From Solimonas sp. (GTDB lineage: Bacteria > Pseudomonadota > Gammaproteobacteria > Nevskiales > Nevskiaceae), in contig JASBRP010000047.1 of the NCBI GenBank assembly GCA_030149365.1, forward strand, positions 1 through 38,575: DNA of 38,575 nucleotides. Reading direction: 5' to 3'. Numbering within the stretch: position 1 is the first letter of the stretch; every line of letters begins with the position of its first letter. The position numbers and the translations under genes were made by a program. Positions 23,016 to 33,518 of this stretch are shown here, in pieces. The notes beneath the pieces are model-generated. The model ran no database searches. It was not told where the DNA came from and saw only the letters and a program-made list of their open reading frames with translations.

Positions 23016-23921
23016 ATGCGTTCTGCCTTGATCCTCGCCGTCGGCCTGCTGGCCGCCTGCGGCTCCTCAGTGGCCCCCAACGGCGCCGCCACCCCGGTCC
23101 TGAAGACCGACCAGGTCATCGTCGCCCACCGCGGTGCCTCGGGGCACGCGCCGGAGCACACCCTGGCCGCCTACGACCTGGCGCTGCAGATGGGCGCGGA
23201 GTACATCGAGCAGGACGTCTATTCCACGTCCGACGGCGTGCTGGTCTGCCTGCACGACACCACGCTGAACCGCACCGCCCGCGGCCCGGCCGAGAACTGC
23301 ACCGGCAACGTCAGCAGCAAGACCTTGGCGCAGCTCAAGACCTGCGACATGGGCAGCTGGTTCAACGAGGCCTATCCGGACCGCGCCAAGCCGGAGTACG
23401 TCGGCCAGACGATCCCGACACTCGAGGAAGTCTTCCAGCGCTACGGCAAGGACGTGAACTACTACGTCGAGATCAAGCCCGGCCTGGGCCAAGGCCAGCC
23501 CTCGGTGGCGCAGCGCCTGCTCGACCTGATGAACCAGTACGGCCTGCGCGAGGGCTCGGTGCAGCGCCGCCAGGTGCTGGTGCAGTCCTTCATCCCGACG
23601 GTACTGCTGGAAATGCAGCGCCTGGACCCGGAGATTCCGCTGATCCAGCTGATGCAGCCCCTCACTACCAACGCCGCCACCATGGCGCTGATCGCCCGCT
23701 ACAGCTTCGGCATCGGCCCGCCGCTGAGCGACGTCAATGCCAGCCTGGTGCAGCAGGCCCATGGCCTGGGCCTGGCCATGCACCCCTACACGGTCAACAG
23801 CACCGAGGACCTGGAACGCATCGCCGGCTATTGCGTGGACGGCCTGTTCACCAATTTCCCGGACCGCTATCGCGAGGTCCTGGCGGCGAAGCGGTACGAT
23901 TGCCCGGCGCCGATCCGCTGA
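23016..23921 (+). CDS. Glycerophosphodiester phosphodiesterase, lipoprotein
   Basis: 301 residues from the ATG at 23016, chosen because CGGAG (23005-23009) is well placed and a signal peptide follows at once. The lipobox is LAAC with Cys15, followed by Gly-Ser-Ser. The catalytic segments are VAHRGASGHAPEHTLAAY, EQDVYSTSDGVLVCLHD (metal ligands and the second catalytic His) and YVEIKPGL. It splits glycerophosphodiesters to glycerol-3-phosphate and an alcohol, probably on the periplasmic side of a membrane. It is of the GlpQ-like rather than the cytosolic UgpQ type. A REP hairpin follows. Confidence 0.92.
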   Translation: MRSALILAVGLLAACGSSVAPNGAATPVLKTDQVIVAHRGASGHAPEHTLAAYDLALQMGAEYIEQDVYSTSDGVLVCLHDTTLNRTARGPAENCTGNVSSKTLAQLKTCDMGSWFNEAYPDRAKPEYVGQTIPTLEEVFQRYGKDVNYYVEIKPGLGQGQPSVAQRLLDLMNQYGLREGSVQRRQVLVQSFIPTVLLEMQRLDPEIPLIQLMQPLTTNAATMALIARYSFGIGPPLSDVNASLVQQAHGLGLAMHPYTVNSTEDLERIAGYCVDGLFTNFPDRYREVLAAKRYDCPAPIR

Positions 23922-23936
23922 CACCAAATGGCCAGC

Positions 23937-24000
23937 GTGGGAGCGGCGTCCGCCCCGCTCCTGGTCTTCCAGGCAGGATAGCGGCTGAAGCCGCTCCCAC
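23937..24000. repeat. REP-type hairpin (GTGGGAGCGGC family)
   Basis: GTGGGAGCGGC (23937-23947) pairs exactly with GCCGCTCCCAC (23990-24000). The interior is CCGCTCCTGGTCTTCCAGG, containing a small CTGG/CCAG stem. Same ends as element C after murI. Confidence 0.85.
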
Positions 24001-24016
24001 CCGTTCCAGCACCGGT

Positions 24017-24035
24017 TGGCGGGCAAGCATCCCGC
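24017..24035. repeat. Short GC hairpin before the sufR promoter
   Basis: GGCGGG (24017-24022) and CCCGCC (24030-24035) pair around a 7-base loop. There is no T-run. It lies between the REP element and the predicted sufR promoter. Confidence 0.4.
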
Positions 24036-24085
24036 CCACGCGCCGCGTAAAACCCGGCTGATTCCTGCAATAGGCACGTCCAGGG

Positions 24086-24114
24086 TTGTCCCGGCTGACG
24101 CGCAGCAGTAACAT
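24086..24114 (+). promoter_or_regulatory. Predicted sigma-70 promoter of the suf operon
   Basis: TTGTCC (24086-24091), a 17-base spacer and TAACAT (24109-24114), each matching 4 of 6 consensus bases. The predicted start is about 30 bases before the sufR ATG. No clear IscR/SufR-type palindrome was recognised. Confidence 0.4.
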
Positions 24115-24150
24115 GCGCGCCCCAATCAGGACTTCTTTGGTCTTAATTGC

Positions 24151-24606
24151 ATGCTCAAGCTCAGCAAACTGGCTGATTACGCCACCGTGGTGATGACGCT
24201 CATCGCCGCCGCGCCGGCGCGCGTGCATACCGGGGTGGAGCTAGCGGAACGCAGCCATCTCCCCGCCCCGACCGTCGCCAAGCTATTGAAAACATTGACT
24301 CGAGGCGGCTTGCTCGAGTCCACCCGCGGCGCCCATGGTGGCTACCGGCTGGTACGGGCGCCGGGCCAGATTTCGGTGGCTGACGTGATCCGGGCGCTGG
24401 AAGGCCCCATCGGGGTCACCGAGTGCTCGATCCATGAGGGCAGCTGCGGCCTGGAGTCCAAATGCGGCACCCGCCATGGCTGGCGCCTGATCAATACCGC
24501 GATCCGCCAAGCCCTGGAAGCCGTCACCCTGGACCAGCTCGCCGCCCCGCAGCGCCGGTCCGAGATGCCGGTCCAATTCATCAGCGCCGCCTCCACGGCG
24601 GGCTAA
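24151..24606 (+). CDS. sufR: Rrf2 family regulator of the SUF operon
   Basis: 151 residues. An N-terminal winged helix-turn-helix begins [19 protein letters not shown], and the wing [14 protein letters not shown] is typical of Rrf2 proteins. Cys92, Cys99 and Cys105, with His109 a few residues later, match the IscR arrangement (three Cys and one His) that holds a 2Fe-2S cluster. It should therefore sense Fe-S status and repress sufBCDS. It starts the operon, with 10 bases to sufB. The name sufR is used here for the gammaproteobacterial Rrf2-type regulator and does not mean the cyanobacterial SufR. Confidence 0.9.
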   Translation: MLKLSKLADYATVVMTLIAAAPARVHTGVELAERSHLPAPTVAKLLKTLTRGGLLESTRGAHGGYRLVRAPGQISVADVIRALEGPIGVTECSIHEGSCGLESKCGTRHGWRLINTAIRQALEAVTLDQLAAPQRRSEMPVQFISAASTAG

Positions 24607-24616
24607 GAGCCTATCC

Positions 24617-26080
<1,464 letters not shown>

Positions 26081-26125
26081 CCGATGCCATAGCCAGAGCC
26101 GAAAGGTTCGAGCCAGAAGAACGCC

Positions 26126-26872
<747 letters not shown>

Positions 26873-26873
26873 G

Positions 26874-27965
26874 ATGCTCGACCTCTCTCCTTTCCGCCGC
26901 GCCTTCGAGGCGCTGCCGGCGGCCGCGCAGACCGGCGAGCGCCGCAAGGCGCTGGACGCCTTCCTGACGGCCGGCTTCCCCTCCACCGAACTGGAGGAGT
27001 GGAAGTACACCAACCTCGCCGCCCTGGCTGCGCTGCCCGAGGCCGCACTGCAGCCGGAAGCCGAGCTGGCGTCCGCCACCGGCCACGGCGATGCACTGGA
27101 CGCGCTCAATGCCGCCTTTGCCGGCGGCGTCACCGAGCTGCGCATCCCCGCCAAGACGCGCCGCGAGGAGCCGATCCGCCCGAGCGATCGCGCGCACCAG
27201 CGCCACCGCCTGCACCTGGAACGCGGCAGCGAAGCCACGATGATCCTCAACACCTCCGGCGACGGCGTGTTCGAGACCATCTTCGCCGATATCGAGCTGG
27301 AAGCCGGCGCGCAGCTGCACCTGATCCGCCTCAACGACGCCGGTGCCGATTCCCACCGCATCACGCGCATCAACCTGCGCCTGTCGCGCGATGCCTGCTG
27401 CGACGTGGTCACGGTGGACCTGGGCGGGCGCCTGTCGCGCCATGATCTCAACGTGGACCTCGCCGAGCCCGGCGCGGCGATCCACCTGCACGGCCTCTAT
27501 GCGCCGACCGGCGACGGGCACGTGGACAACCACACGCGCATCGAGCACCGCGCGCCGCATTGCATCAGCCGCGAGCAGTACCGCGGCATCGCCCGCGACA
27601 AGGCGCGCGGCGTGTTCAACGGCATGATCCGCGTCCACAAGGACGCGCAGAAGACCGACTCCGAGCAGCGCATCGCCAACCTGATCCTGTCGCCCGGCGC
27701 CGAGATCAACGCCAAGCCGGAACTCGAGATCTACGCCGACGACGTGAAGTGCGCGCATGGCGCCACCTTCGGCCAGCTCGACGACGAGGCGCTGTTCTAC
27801 CTGCGCTCGCGCGGCCTGCCGGAATCCACCGCACGCGCGCTGCTGACCTGGACCTTCGCCCACGAGGTGCTGCAGCACATCCGCCTGGAAGACGTGCGCA
27901 GCCGCGTGACCAAGCGCCTGCTGCGCCAGCTGCCGAACACCGAGCAGCTGGAGGCCCTGCAGTGA
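26874..27965 (+). CDS. sufD: Fe-S cluster assembly protein SufD
   Basis: 363 residues from the ATG directly after sufC. It is shorter than E. coli SufD (423), mostly in the N-terminal region. LEEWKYTNLAAL is the typical N-terminal helix. The beta-helix contains NHTRIEHRAPHCISREQYRG, KDAQKTDSEQRIANLILSPG and CAHGATFGQLDDEALFYLRS, all family hallmarks; His in CAHGATFG is the conserved metal-site residue. It pairs with SufB in the SufBC2D complex. Its stop overlaps the sufS start. Confidence 0.97.
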   Translation: MLDLSPFRRAFEALPAAAQTGERRKALDAFLTAGFPSTELEEWKYTNLAALAALPEAALQPEAELASATGHGDALDALNAAFAGGVTELRIPAKTRREEPIRPSDRAHQRHRLHLERGSEATMILNTSGDGVFETIFADIELEAGAQLHLIRLNDAGADSHRITRINLRLSRDACCDVVTVDLGGRLSRHDLNVDLAEPGAAIHLHGLYAPTGDGHVDNHTRIEHRAPHCISREQYRGIARDKARGVFNGMIRVHKDAQKTDSEQRIANLILSPGAEINAKPELEIYADDVKCAHGATFGQLDDEALFYLRSRGLPESTARALLTWTFAHEVLQHIRLEDVRSRVTKRLLRQLPNTEQLEALQ

Positions 27966-29170
27966 GCGGCTACGACCTGGCGCGGGTGCGGGCAGACTTC
28001 CCGATCCTGCGCGAGCAGGTCCGCGGCAAGCGCCTGGCCTACCTGGACAACGCCGCCACTACGCAGAAGCCCGAAAGCGTGCTGCGTGCGATGGATGGCT
28101 ATTACCGGACCTCCAACGCCAACGTGCACCGTGCGGTGCACGAGCTGGCCGAGCGCGCCACCGGCCTCTACGAGGGCGCGCGCGACCGCATCGCCCGCTG
28201 GTTCAACGCCAGCCGCGAAGAGATCGTCTTCACCCGCGGCACTACCGAGGCCATCAACCTGGTGGCGCGCAGCTTCCTGGCGCCGCGCCTCCAGCCCGGC
28301 GACGAGGTGCTGCTGACCGGCATGGAGCACCACTCCAACATCGTGCCCTGGCAGCTGGCCGGCGCGAAGACCGTGGCCGCCCCGGTGAACGACGCCGGCG
28401 AGCTGATGTTCGAGCAATGGCTGAAGCTGATCGGCCCGCGCACAAAGCTGATCTCGGTGGTGCACGTGTCCAACTCGCTGGGCACGGTCAACCCGGTGGA
28501 AGCCATCATCCGCGAAGCCAAGGCCCGCGGCATCCCGGTGCTGGTGGACGGCGCCCAGGCCATCGCCCACGTGCCGGTAGACTTTCCTGCCCTGGGCGCG
28601 GATTTCTATGTCTGCTCGGCGCACAAGGCCTACGGCCCCACCGGCTTCGGCTGCCTGGTGGCCAAGCGCGAGCACCTGGAAGCCATGCCGCCCTGGCATG
28701 GCGGCGGCGACATGATCCGCACCGTGGCCTTCGAGGGCAGCACCTGGAACGAGGTGCCCTACAAGTTCGAGGCCGGCACGCCCGACATGGCCGGCGCCAT
28801 CGGCTTTGCCGCGGCGCTGGACTGGATCGGGTCGGTGGGCCTGGAGGCGATCGCCGCGCACGAGCACGCCCTGCTGGAGTACGCCACGCCGCGCGTCGCG
28901 GCCGTACCCGGCCTGCGACTGATCGGCACCGCGGCCAACAAGGGCGGCATCCTGTCCTTCGTCATGGAAGGCGCCCACCCGCACGACATCGGCAGCATCC
29001 TGGACCAGGAGGGCGTGGCGATCCGCACCGGCCACCACTGCACCATGCCGCTGATGGAGCGCTTCGCCGTACCCGCCACCGCCCGCGCCTCGCTGGCGGC
29101 CTACAACGGCGAGGACGACGTCGACCAGCTGGTTGCTGCACTGCACAAGGTGGTCCGGCTGTTCGGCTGA
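27962..29170 (+). CDS. sufS: Cysteine desulfurase SufS
   Basis: 402 residues from a GTG that overlaps the sufD stop (GTGA). It is a PLP enzyme that takes sulfur from cysteine for SUF. The PLP lysine is in CSAHKAYGPTGFG. The persulfide cysteine is in RTGHHCTMPLM, the short loop of group II desulfurases that needs SufE or SufU. DGAQAIAHVPVD and the N-terminal YLDNAATTQKP are also typical. No sufE, sufU, sufA or sufT gene follows, so the acceptor must be encoded elsewhere. Confidence 0.97.
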   Translation: MSGYDLARVRADFPILREQVRGKRLAYLDNAATTQKPESVLRAMDGYYRTSNANVHRAVHELAERATGLYEGARDRIARWFNASREEIVFTRGTTEAINLVARSFLAPRLQPGDEVLLTGMEHHSNIVPWQLAGAKTVAAPVNDAGELMFEQWLKLIGPRTKLISVVHVSNSLGTVNPVEAIIREAKARGIPVLVDGAQAIAHVPVDFPALGADFYVCSAHKAYGPTGFGCLVAKREHLEAMPPWHGGGDMIRTVAFEGSTWNEVPYKFEAGTPDMAGAIGFAAALDWIGSVGLEAIAAHEHALLEYATPRVAAVPGLRLIGTAANKGGILSFVMEGAHPHDIGSILDQEGVAIRTGHHCTMPLMERFAVPATARASLAAYNGEDDVDQLVAALHKVVRLFG

Positions 29171-29178
29171 ACCCGTGG

Positions 29179-29213
29179 GGCCGGCACTTGCCGGCCTGCA
29201 GGCACGATGCCTG
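29179..29213. repeat. Double hairpin after sufS
   Basis: Two perfect hairpins in tandem: GGCCGGC-ACTT-GCCGGCC (29179-29196) and CAGGCA-CGA-TGCCTG (29199-29213). No T-run follows. It begins 8 bases after the sufS stop and may protect or end the suf transcript, or be a REP-like element. Confidence 0.65.
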
Positions 29214-29256
29214 CTCTACAACAGGGGGGTGTGGCGGCGCTGTTCCCTGTGCAATC

Positions 29257-32200
29257 ATGGCTTTCCCAATGAATGCTCAGGCCCCCTCTCCGAAAGCCGC
29301 CGTCCTGCCGGTCCTGCGCTGGCACGAGACGCTGCAGTTCAAGCTCGCCGCGATGCTCACGGTGCTGCTGCTGCTGGGAGTGGCCGCGGCGGCCATCGCC
29401 GGCAAGTTCTTCGTGCGGGACGAACTGGCGGGCGAAACCTTCCGCTACGAGCAGGAGAGCGGTCGCCGACTGGCGCTGGATATCGGCCAGTACGCCGGTC
29501 AGGCCGAGGAACTCGCCCGCAGCATCGCCGCCCTGGTGCCGCACTCCCACCCGGACAGCCTGAAGACCCTGGTCCCTGCCCTGGCCGGTGGCAGCCCCCT
29601 GGCTGCCGCCGTGGGCATCTGGCCCGAGCCCTACACCCTGCGCCCCGATGCCGAGCGCGCCAGCCTGCTATGGCTGCGTGGCGCCGACGGCCGCCTGCAG
29701 CAGCGTGACGACTACAACGATCCCCGCGTGGTGCCCTACTGGCGCGAGCGCTGGTACACGCCAGCCCGCCTGGTCGATGGTGACCGTTGCAGCTGGAGCC
29801 TCAGCGTGCGCGAGCCGCTGTCCAAGGCCGCTACCCTGATCTGCAGCCTGCCGCTGCGGCGTGAAGGCCGTTTCGTCGGCGCGGTGACGGTGGCCCTGCC
29901 GATCCCCACCGTGCTGCAGGCCTTCGCCGCCCACAGCCGTGACCTGCGCGGCTACTCGCTGCTGCTGGACGCCGACAGCAACATCCTGGCCGCTTCGCCG
30001 GCCATGGCGGAGAAGCTGCCCAAGGACAAGCTGCTCAACCTGGCGGGCCTGGCGCAGGAATACGGCGCCTACAACCCGCTGGCGCTGGCGCTGCACGACC
30101 GCAACGAGGCACTGCTGGCCGAGTTCGCGCAGTCCCCCCTGGCCGCCGCCGCCAAGAAGCTGAAGGCCGACACGCGCGAGCTGTCGCCGGAAGAGGCGCA
30201 GACCGCCCTGCTGGCGCTGTGGATGAACGGCAAGGACCGCCCGCTGTGGGAGGCCAAGCCGGGCTTCGTGCTGCTGTCCGGCGACCCGGTGCTGGGTGGC
30301 CGCAGCTATGTCTCCGCCTTCGAGCTCGGCTACCCCGGCTGGCGCGTGCTGCGCGTGACCTTGGCCAGCGAGGGCTTTGCCGGCGCTGACGCGCTATTCC
30401 TGCGCATGCTGGGCCTGACCGCCGCCGCCCTGCTGGTGCTGGCGCTGGTGCTGTACCTGGGCTTCCGCATGCTGGTGCTCAGCCCGCTGTCGAAGATGGT
30501 GGATCGCATGTCGGAGACCTCCGGCACCAACGACACACTCGGCCTGCTCGCCAACGACAATGCCGCCAACGAGCTGGGACTGTTCGCGCATTGGCACAAC
30601 GAACGCGTGCGCCAGCTGCGCGACGTCACCGACCGCAACATCAGCATCAATTCGCAGCTCGCCACCGAGACCAGCGAGCGCCGCAGGCTGCAGGAGTCTT
30701 CTGCACGCCAGCTGGAGCGCCACTCGCTGGCCTTGCAGGCACTCGACGAAGCCGTGATCAGCACCGACGAGAACGGCCGCGTCGAGGACATGAACCCCGC
30801 GGCGGAACGCCTGACCGGCACACCGCTCAAGGCGGCGCGTGGCAAGCCGTTCGCCGAGGTCTGCGTCACCCGCCACAGCGGCGGAGAAGCTGCCTCGGAA
30901 CATGCCTCCGACCTGGCGCGGGCCGCCATGGAACGCGGCGCTCGCATCGAGCATGGCGACAGCATGGTGATCGTGCCGCGTGGCGGTGCCGAGCGCGCAG
31001 TGATGGCCACGGCCACGCCGATCCGCACGCGCAGCAATCGTATCGCCGGCGCGGTGGTGGTGTTGCGCGAGCGCAGCGCCGTGACGGCTGCCGCCACGCC
31101 GGGCTTGCCTGCCACGGAGTCGGCACGGATCGCCGTCATCAAGGACCCTTTGACGGGCCTGCCGCTGCGCGGGGCCTGCGAGCAGCGGCTGCGTGAGCTG
31201 ATCGACGCCGCCAAGCTGGCGCCGCGTGGCCATGCCATGCTGTGGCTGGACCTGGATCATTTCTCGCGCGTGTCCGACAACGGCGGCACCGCCGCCGGCG
31301 ACGCGGTGCTGGTGCGGCTGGCGGAGTTGCTGGCCAACCTGACCGGCAGCGCCGGGGAGCTCTACCGGATCGGTGCCGATCGCTTCGCGATCCTGCTGGG
31401 CAACTCCAGCGCCGACCGCGCCCGCACTTTCGCCGAGGCGCTGCGGCGCACGGTGGCGTCCACCCGCTTCACCTGGGAGGCTCGCCAGTACAACCTGACG
31501 CCGAGCGTCGGCATCGCCGAGTTCAACGGCCAGTCCGAAGGTGCCGTGGAAGTGATGCGCCGTGCCGAGGAAGCCTGCGGTGCGGCCAAGCGCGCCGGCC
31601 GCAACAACATCAAGGTCTACGACGAGAGCATGAGCCGGCACCGCGCTCCGGCCGACGACGCGATCTGGGCCCGCCGCATCCGCAACGGCCTGGAACAGGG
31701 CCTGCTGCACCTGACCACGCAGACCCTGCAGCAGTCGCAGCCGCGGCGCGGACAGATGCTGGAGCTGCAACTGGCGCTGGAAGACGAGGAAGGCTTCTGG
31801 ACGCCAGCGCCGGGCTTCATGCCGGCGGCGGAGCGCCAGCGCCTGGCCGGCGAGCTGGATCGCTGGACCGTGCAACGCATCCTGGGACAGCTGGCGCGCC
31901 AGCCGGATTCGCTGGGCGACCTGGCCCTGCTGTTCATCCCGCTGTCCGGCGTCTCGCTGATCGACCCGCGCTTCATCGAGGGCGTAGTCGAACAGCTCGG
32001 ACAGAGCAACGCCATCACGCCGGACCGCATCTGCTTCCTGGCAGAGCAGAAGGCCCTGCTGGCGCATCCGCAGTCGGCCACCCATTTCGCCGGCATGCTG
32101 CGCTCGATGGGCTGTCGCCTGGCGATCGACGGATTCAGCGCCCGCGGAGCCGGTGAGCTGGCGCTGCTGCGAGCCTTGCCCGCCGAGTTCCTGCGCGTGG

Positions 32201-32412
32201 ACGCAACGCTCTATCCTGCCGCCGCCAGCGACCCCGGCGAGCAGGCCCTGGCGGAGTCGGCGCTGCGCCTGGCACGTGCGCTGGAGCGTCGCCTGATCGT
32301 GCACAACCTGGACGATCCACGCCTGGCCGAGCTGTGGCGCCGTATCGGCGCCGACTACCTGCAGGGCAACGCGCTGGCGCGCGCCGTGCCGCTGGTCTTC
32401 GCCTCCAGCTGA
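29257..32412 (+). CDS. Membrane sensor with periplasmic Cache-like, PAS, degenerate GGDEF and degenerate EAL domains
   Basis: 1051 residues. One helix at about 28-49, a periplasmic region of about 330 residues resembling a Cache-type sensor (ALDIGQYAGQAEELARSIA, AVGIWPEPYTLRPD, YWRERWYTPARLVDG), a second helix at about 382-405, then a HAMP-like linker. A PAS domain (about 490-600) starts LQALDEAVISTDENGRVEDM. The GGDEF-type domain keeps KDPLTGLPLRG but its active site reads GADRF (about 706-710). The EAL-type domain has ELQL where EALL is expected, IDGFSARG where DDFG is expected and HNLDDP where AEGVE is expected. Both are therefore predicted to be catalytically dead, as in LapD- or FimX-like c-di-GMP receptors. 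Starts at 29257 and 29269 are possible and neither has a clear ribosome site. It lies 86 bp after sufS. Confidence 0.88.
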   Translation: MAFPMNAQAPSPKAAVLPVLRWHETLQFKLAAMLTVLLLLGVAAAAIAGKFFVRDELAGETFRYEQESGRRLALDIGQYAGQAEELARSIAALVPHSHPDSLKTLVPALAGGSPLAAAVGIWPEPYTLRPDAERASLLWLRGADGRLQQRDDYNDPRVVPYWRERWYTPARLVDGDRCSWSLSVREPLSKAATLICSLPLRREGRFVGAVTVALPIPTVLQAFAAHSRDLRGYSLLLDADSNILAASPAMAEKLPKDKLLNLAGLAQEYGAYNPLALALHDRNEALLAEFAQSPLAAAAKKLKADTRELSPEEAQTALLALWMNGKDRPLWEAKPGFVLLSGDPVLGGRSYVSAFELGYPGWRVLRVTLASEGFAGADALFLRMLGLTAAALLVLALVLYLGFRMLVLSPLSKMVDRMSETSGTNDTLGLLANDNAANELGLFAHWHNERVRQLRDVTDRNISINSQLATETSERRRLQESSARQLERHSLALQALDEAVISTDENGRVEDMNPAAERLTGTPLKAARGKPFAEVCVTRHSGGEAASEHASDLARAAMERGARIEHGDSMVIVPRGGAERAVMATATPIRTRSNRIAGAVVVLRERSAVTAAATPGLPATESARIAVIKDPLTGLPLRGACEQRLRELIDAAKLAPRGHAMLWLDLDHFSRVSDNGGTAAGDAVLVRLAELLANLTGSAGELYRIGADRFAILLGNSSADRARTFAEALRRTVASTRFTWEARQYNLTPSVGIAEFNGQSEGAVEVMRRAEEACGAAKRAGRNNIKVYDESMSRHRAPADDAIWARRIRNGLEQGLLHLTTQTLQQSQPRRGQMLELQLALEDEEGFWTPAPGFMPAAERQRLAGELDRWTVQRILGQLARQPDSLGDLALLFIPLSGVSLIDPRFIEGVVEQLGQSNAITPDRICFLAEQKALLAHPQSATHFAGMLRSMGCRLAIDGFSARGAGELALLRALPAEFLRVDATLYPAAASDPGEQALAESALRLARALERRLIVHNLDDPRLAELWRRIGADYLQGNALARAVPLVFASS

Positions 32413-32494
32413 CTCGTCCGAACGGCTGATCGCGGTGCAGCAATGGCCGCCCTCCGTCCGACGGCCGCTGCCGTTCATCCCTGCCGCCACTGAA

Positions 32495-32515
32495 CCGGTT
32501 GCCCATTCAAACCGG
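32495..32515. repeat. Short inverted repeat upstream of the AraC gene
   Basis: CCGGTT (32495-32500) and AACCGG (32510-32515) with a 9-base spacer, about 75 bases before the AraC start. Possibly an operator; the evidence is weak. The rest of the 175-bp region shows no clear promoter. Confidence 0.25.
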
Positions 32516-32587
32516 GCCGTGCCAAGTTCGTGCCGCGCCGGAAGGAAAGCGGCGCGTTCCGTTCGCACGATCCACGGAAGGTCCACG

Positions 32588-33451
32588 ATGTATACGACGT
32601 CCGCGACCATGGCCTCGGGAGCCCCGTTCCACACGGTACTGGAACGGGAGGTGGAGGACATCCGCTGCTCCCTGGTGCAGCTCGAAGCCGATGCGCCACG
32701 TCATGCGATCCTGCATGACCGGCTGTCGTTCTGGGTGCCGCTCAATGGCCGGCGCCTGGTCTACGATCGCCGCGCACGACAATACGAGTGTCGCGGCGGC
32801 GACAGCATCACCATGACCGCGGGCGGCAATGTCTGGGAGGGCGCCTGGCACGGCGAGGAATCACAGGCCTGCGTGCTGCTCGAGATCGGCGACAGCATCC
32901 TGCACGAGCACAGCCGCAAGGGCCTGGTGCATCCCAATGGCGGCCACATGATCCTGCGCCAGGATGAGCGCATCCGCTACAGCATGCTGGCGCTGTACCA
33001 GGACTTGCTGCAGCCCTCGCCCGCCTCCGGGATTTTCACCGGGCACATCGCGCGTGGCATCGCCCAGCACTACGTCAGCCACTACTGCCGCGCTGCCGAC
33101 GCGGTGGAGAGCGACGGCCCCGGCCTGTCCGCCGGTGAAATGCGCCGCGTGCGCGAGCATGTGCAAGAGCGGCTGTCTCAGAAGCTCTCGCTACCGGAGC
33201 TGGCCGGCATTACCCGGCTCAGCGTGCCCTCGTTCTGCCGCCGCTTCCGCGCCAGCACCGGCCTGTCGCCCTACCAGTACGTGCTGCAGGCCAAGGTCGA
33301 GCGTGCCAAGGCCTTGCTGGAGCGCCAGGAGATGCCGCTGACGGACCTGGCGCTGTCGCTGGGTTTCTACGACCAGAGCCAGTTCACCAATACCTTCCGC
33401 CGTATCACCGGCGTCAGCCCCCGGGACTTCCGGCGCCGCAACGCCGCCTGA
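32588..33451 (+). CDS. AraC family transcriptional regulator
   Basis: 287 residues from the ATG at 32588, chosen because GGAAGG lies 6 bases before it; an upstream in-frame start has no ribosome site. The N-terminal 160 residues form a cupin-like ligand or dimer domain, with HDRLSFWVPLNGRRLVYDRR and DSITMTAGGNVWEG. The C-terminal 100 residues are the AraC/XylS DNA-binding unit with two helix-turn-helices (LSLPELAGITRLSVPSFCRR and MPLTDLALSLGFYDQSQFTN) and the typical FRRITGVSPRDFRR. It converges with the DUF1329-DUF1302 unit. A tandem repeat upstream of DUF1302 is its candidate site. Confidence 0.93.
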   Translation: MYTTSATMASGAPFHTVLEREVEDIRCSLVQLEADAPRHAILHDRLSFWVPLNGRRLVYDRRARQYECRGGDSITMTAGGNVWEGAWHGEESQACVLLEIGDSILHEHSRKGLVHPNGGHMILRQDERIRYSMLALYQDLLQPSPASGIFTGHIARGIAQHYVSHYCRAADAVESDGPGLSAGEMRRVREHVQERLSQKLSLPELAGITRLSVPSFCRRFRASTGLSPYQYVLQAKVERAKALLERQEMPLTDLALSLGFYDQSQFTNTFRRITGVSPRDFRRRNAA

Positions 33452-33462
33452 ACCGTACTGCA

Positions 33463-33494
33463 GGCTCGGCGCGCAGGGTGCTGCGCGCCGAGCC
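33463..33494. terminator. Perfect 13-bp hairpin between convergent AraC and DUF1329 genes
   Basis: GGCTCGGCGCGCA (33463-33475) pairs exactly with TGCGCGCCGAGCC (33482-33494) around GGGTGC. It is symmetric to both genes, 11 bases after the AraC stop and 24 before the DUF1329 stop. No strong T-run; probably a bidirectional transcript end. Confidence 0.6.
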
Positions 33495-33518
33495 TTGCAT
33501 GGGCCTGGGGCCTCGGCC

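Noticed and set aside
24607..24616. GAGCCTATCC before sufB, similar to the AGAGTCTATCC end of the 268-bp element
   Set aside because: Only about 10 bases match and no inverted partner exists nearby; probably chance.
28417..29256. N-terminal extension of the large membrane sensor through sufS
   Set aside because: The first 280 codons are an out-of-frame reading of sufS; the hydrophobic N-terminus begins at 29257.
30394..32661. 755-codon minus-strand frame opposite the PAS-GGDEF-EAL gene
   Set aside because: Mirror of the degenerate c-di-GMP gene; His/Gln/Ala-rich with no motif.
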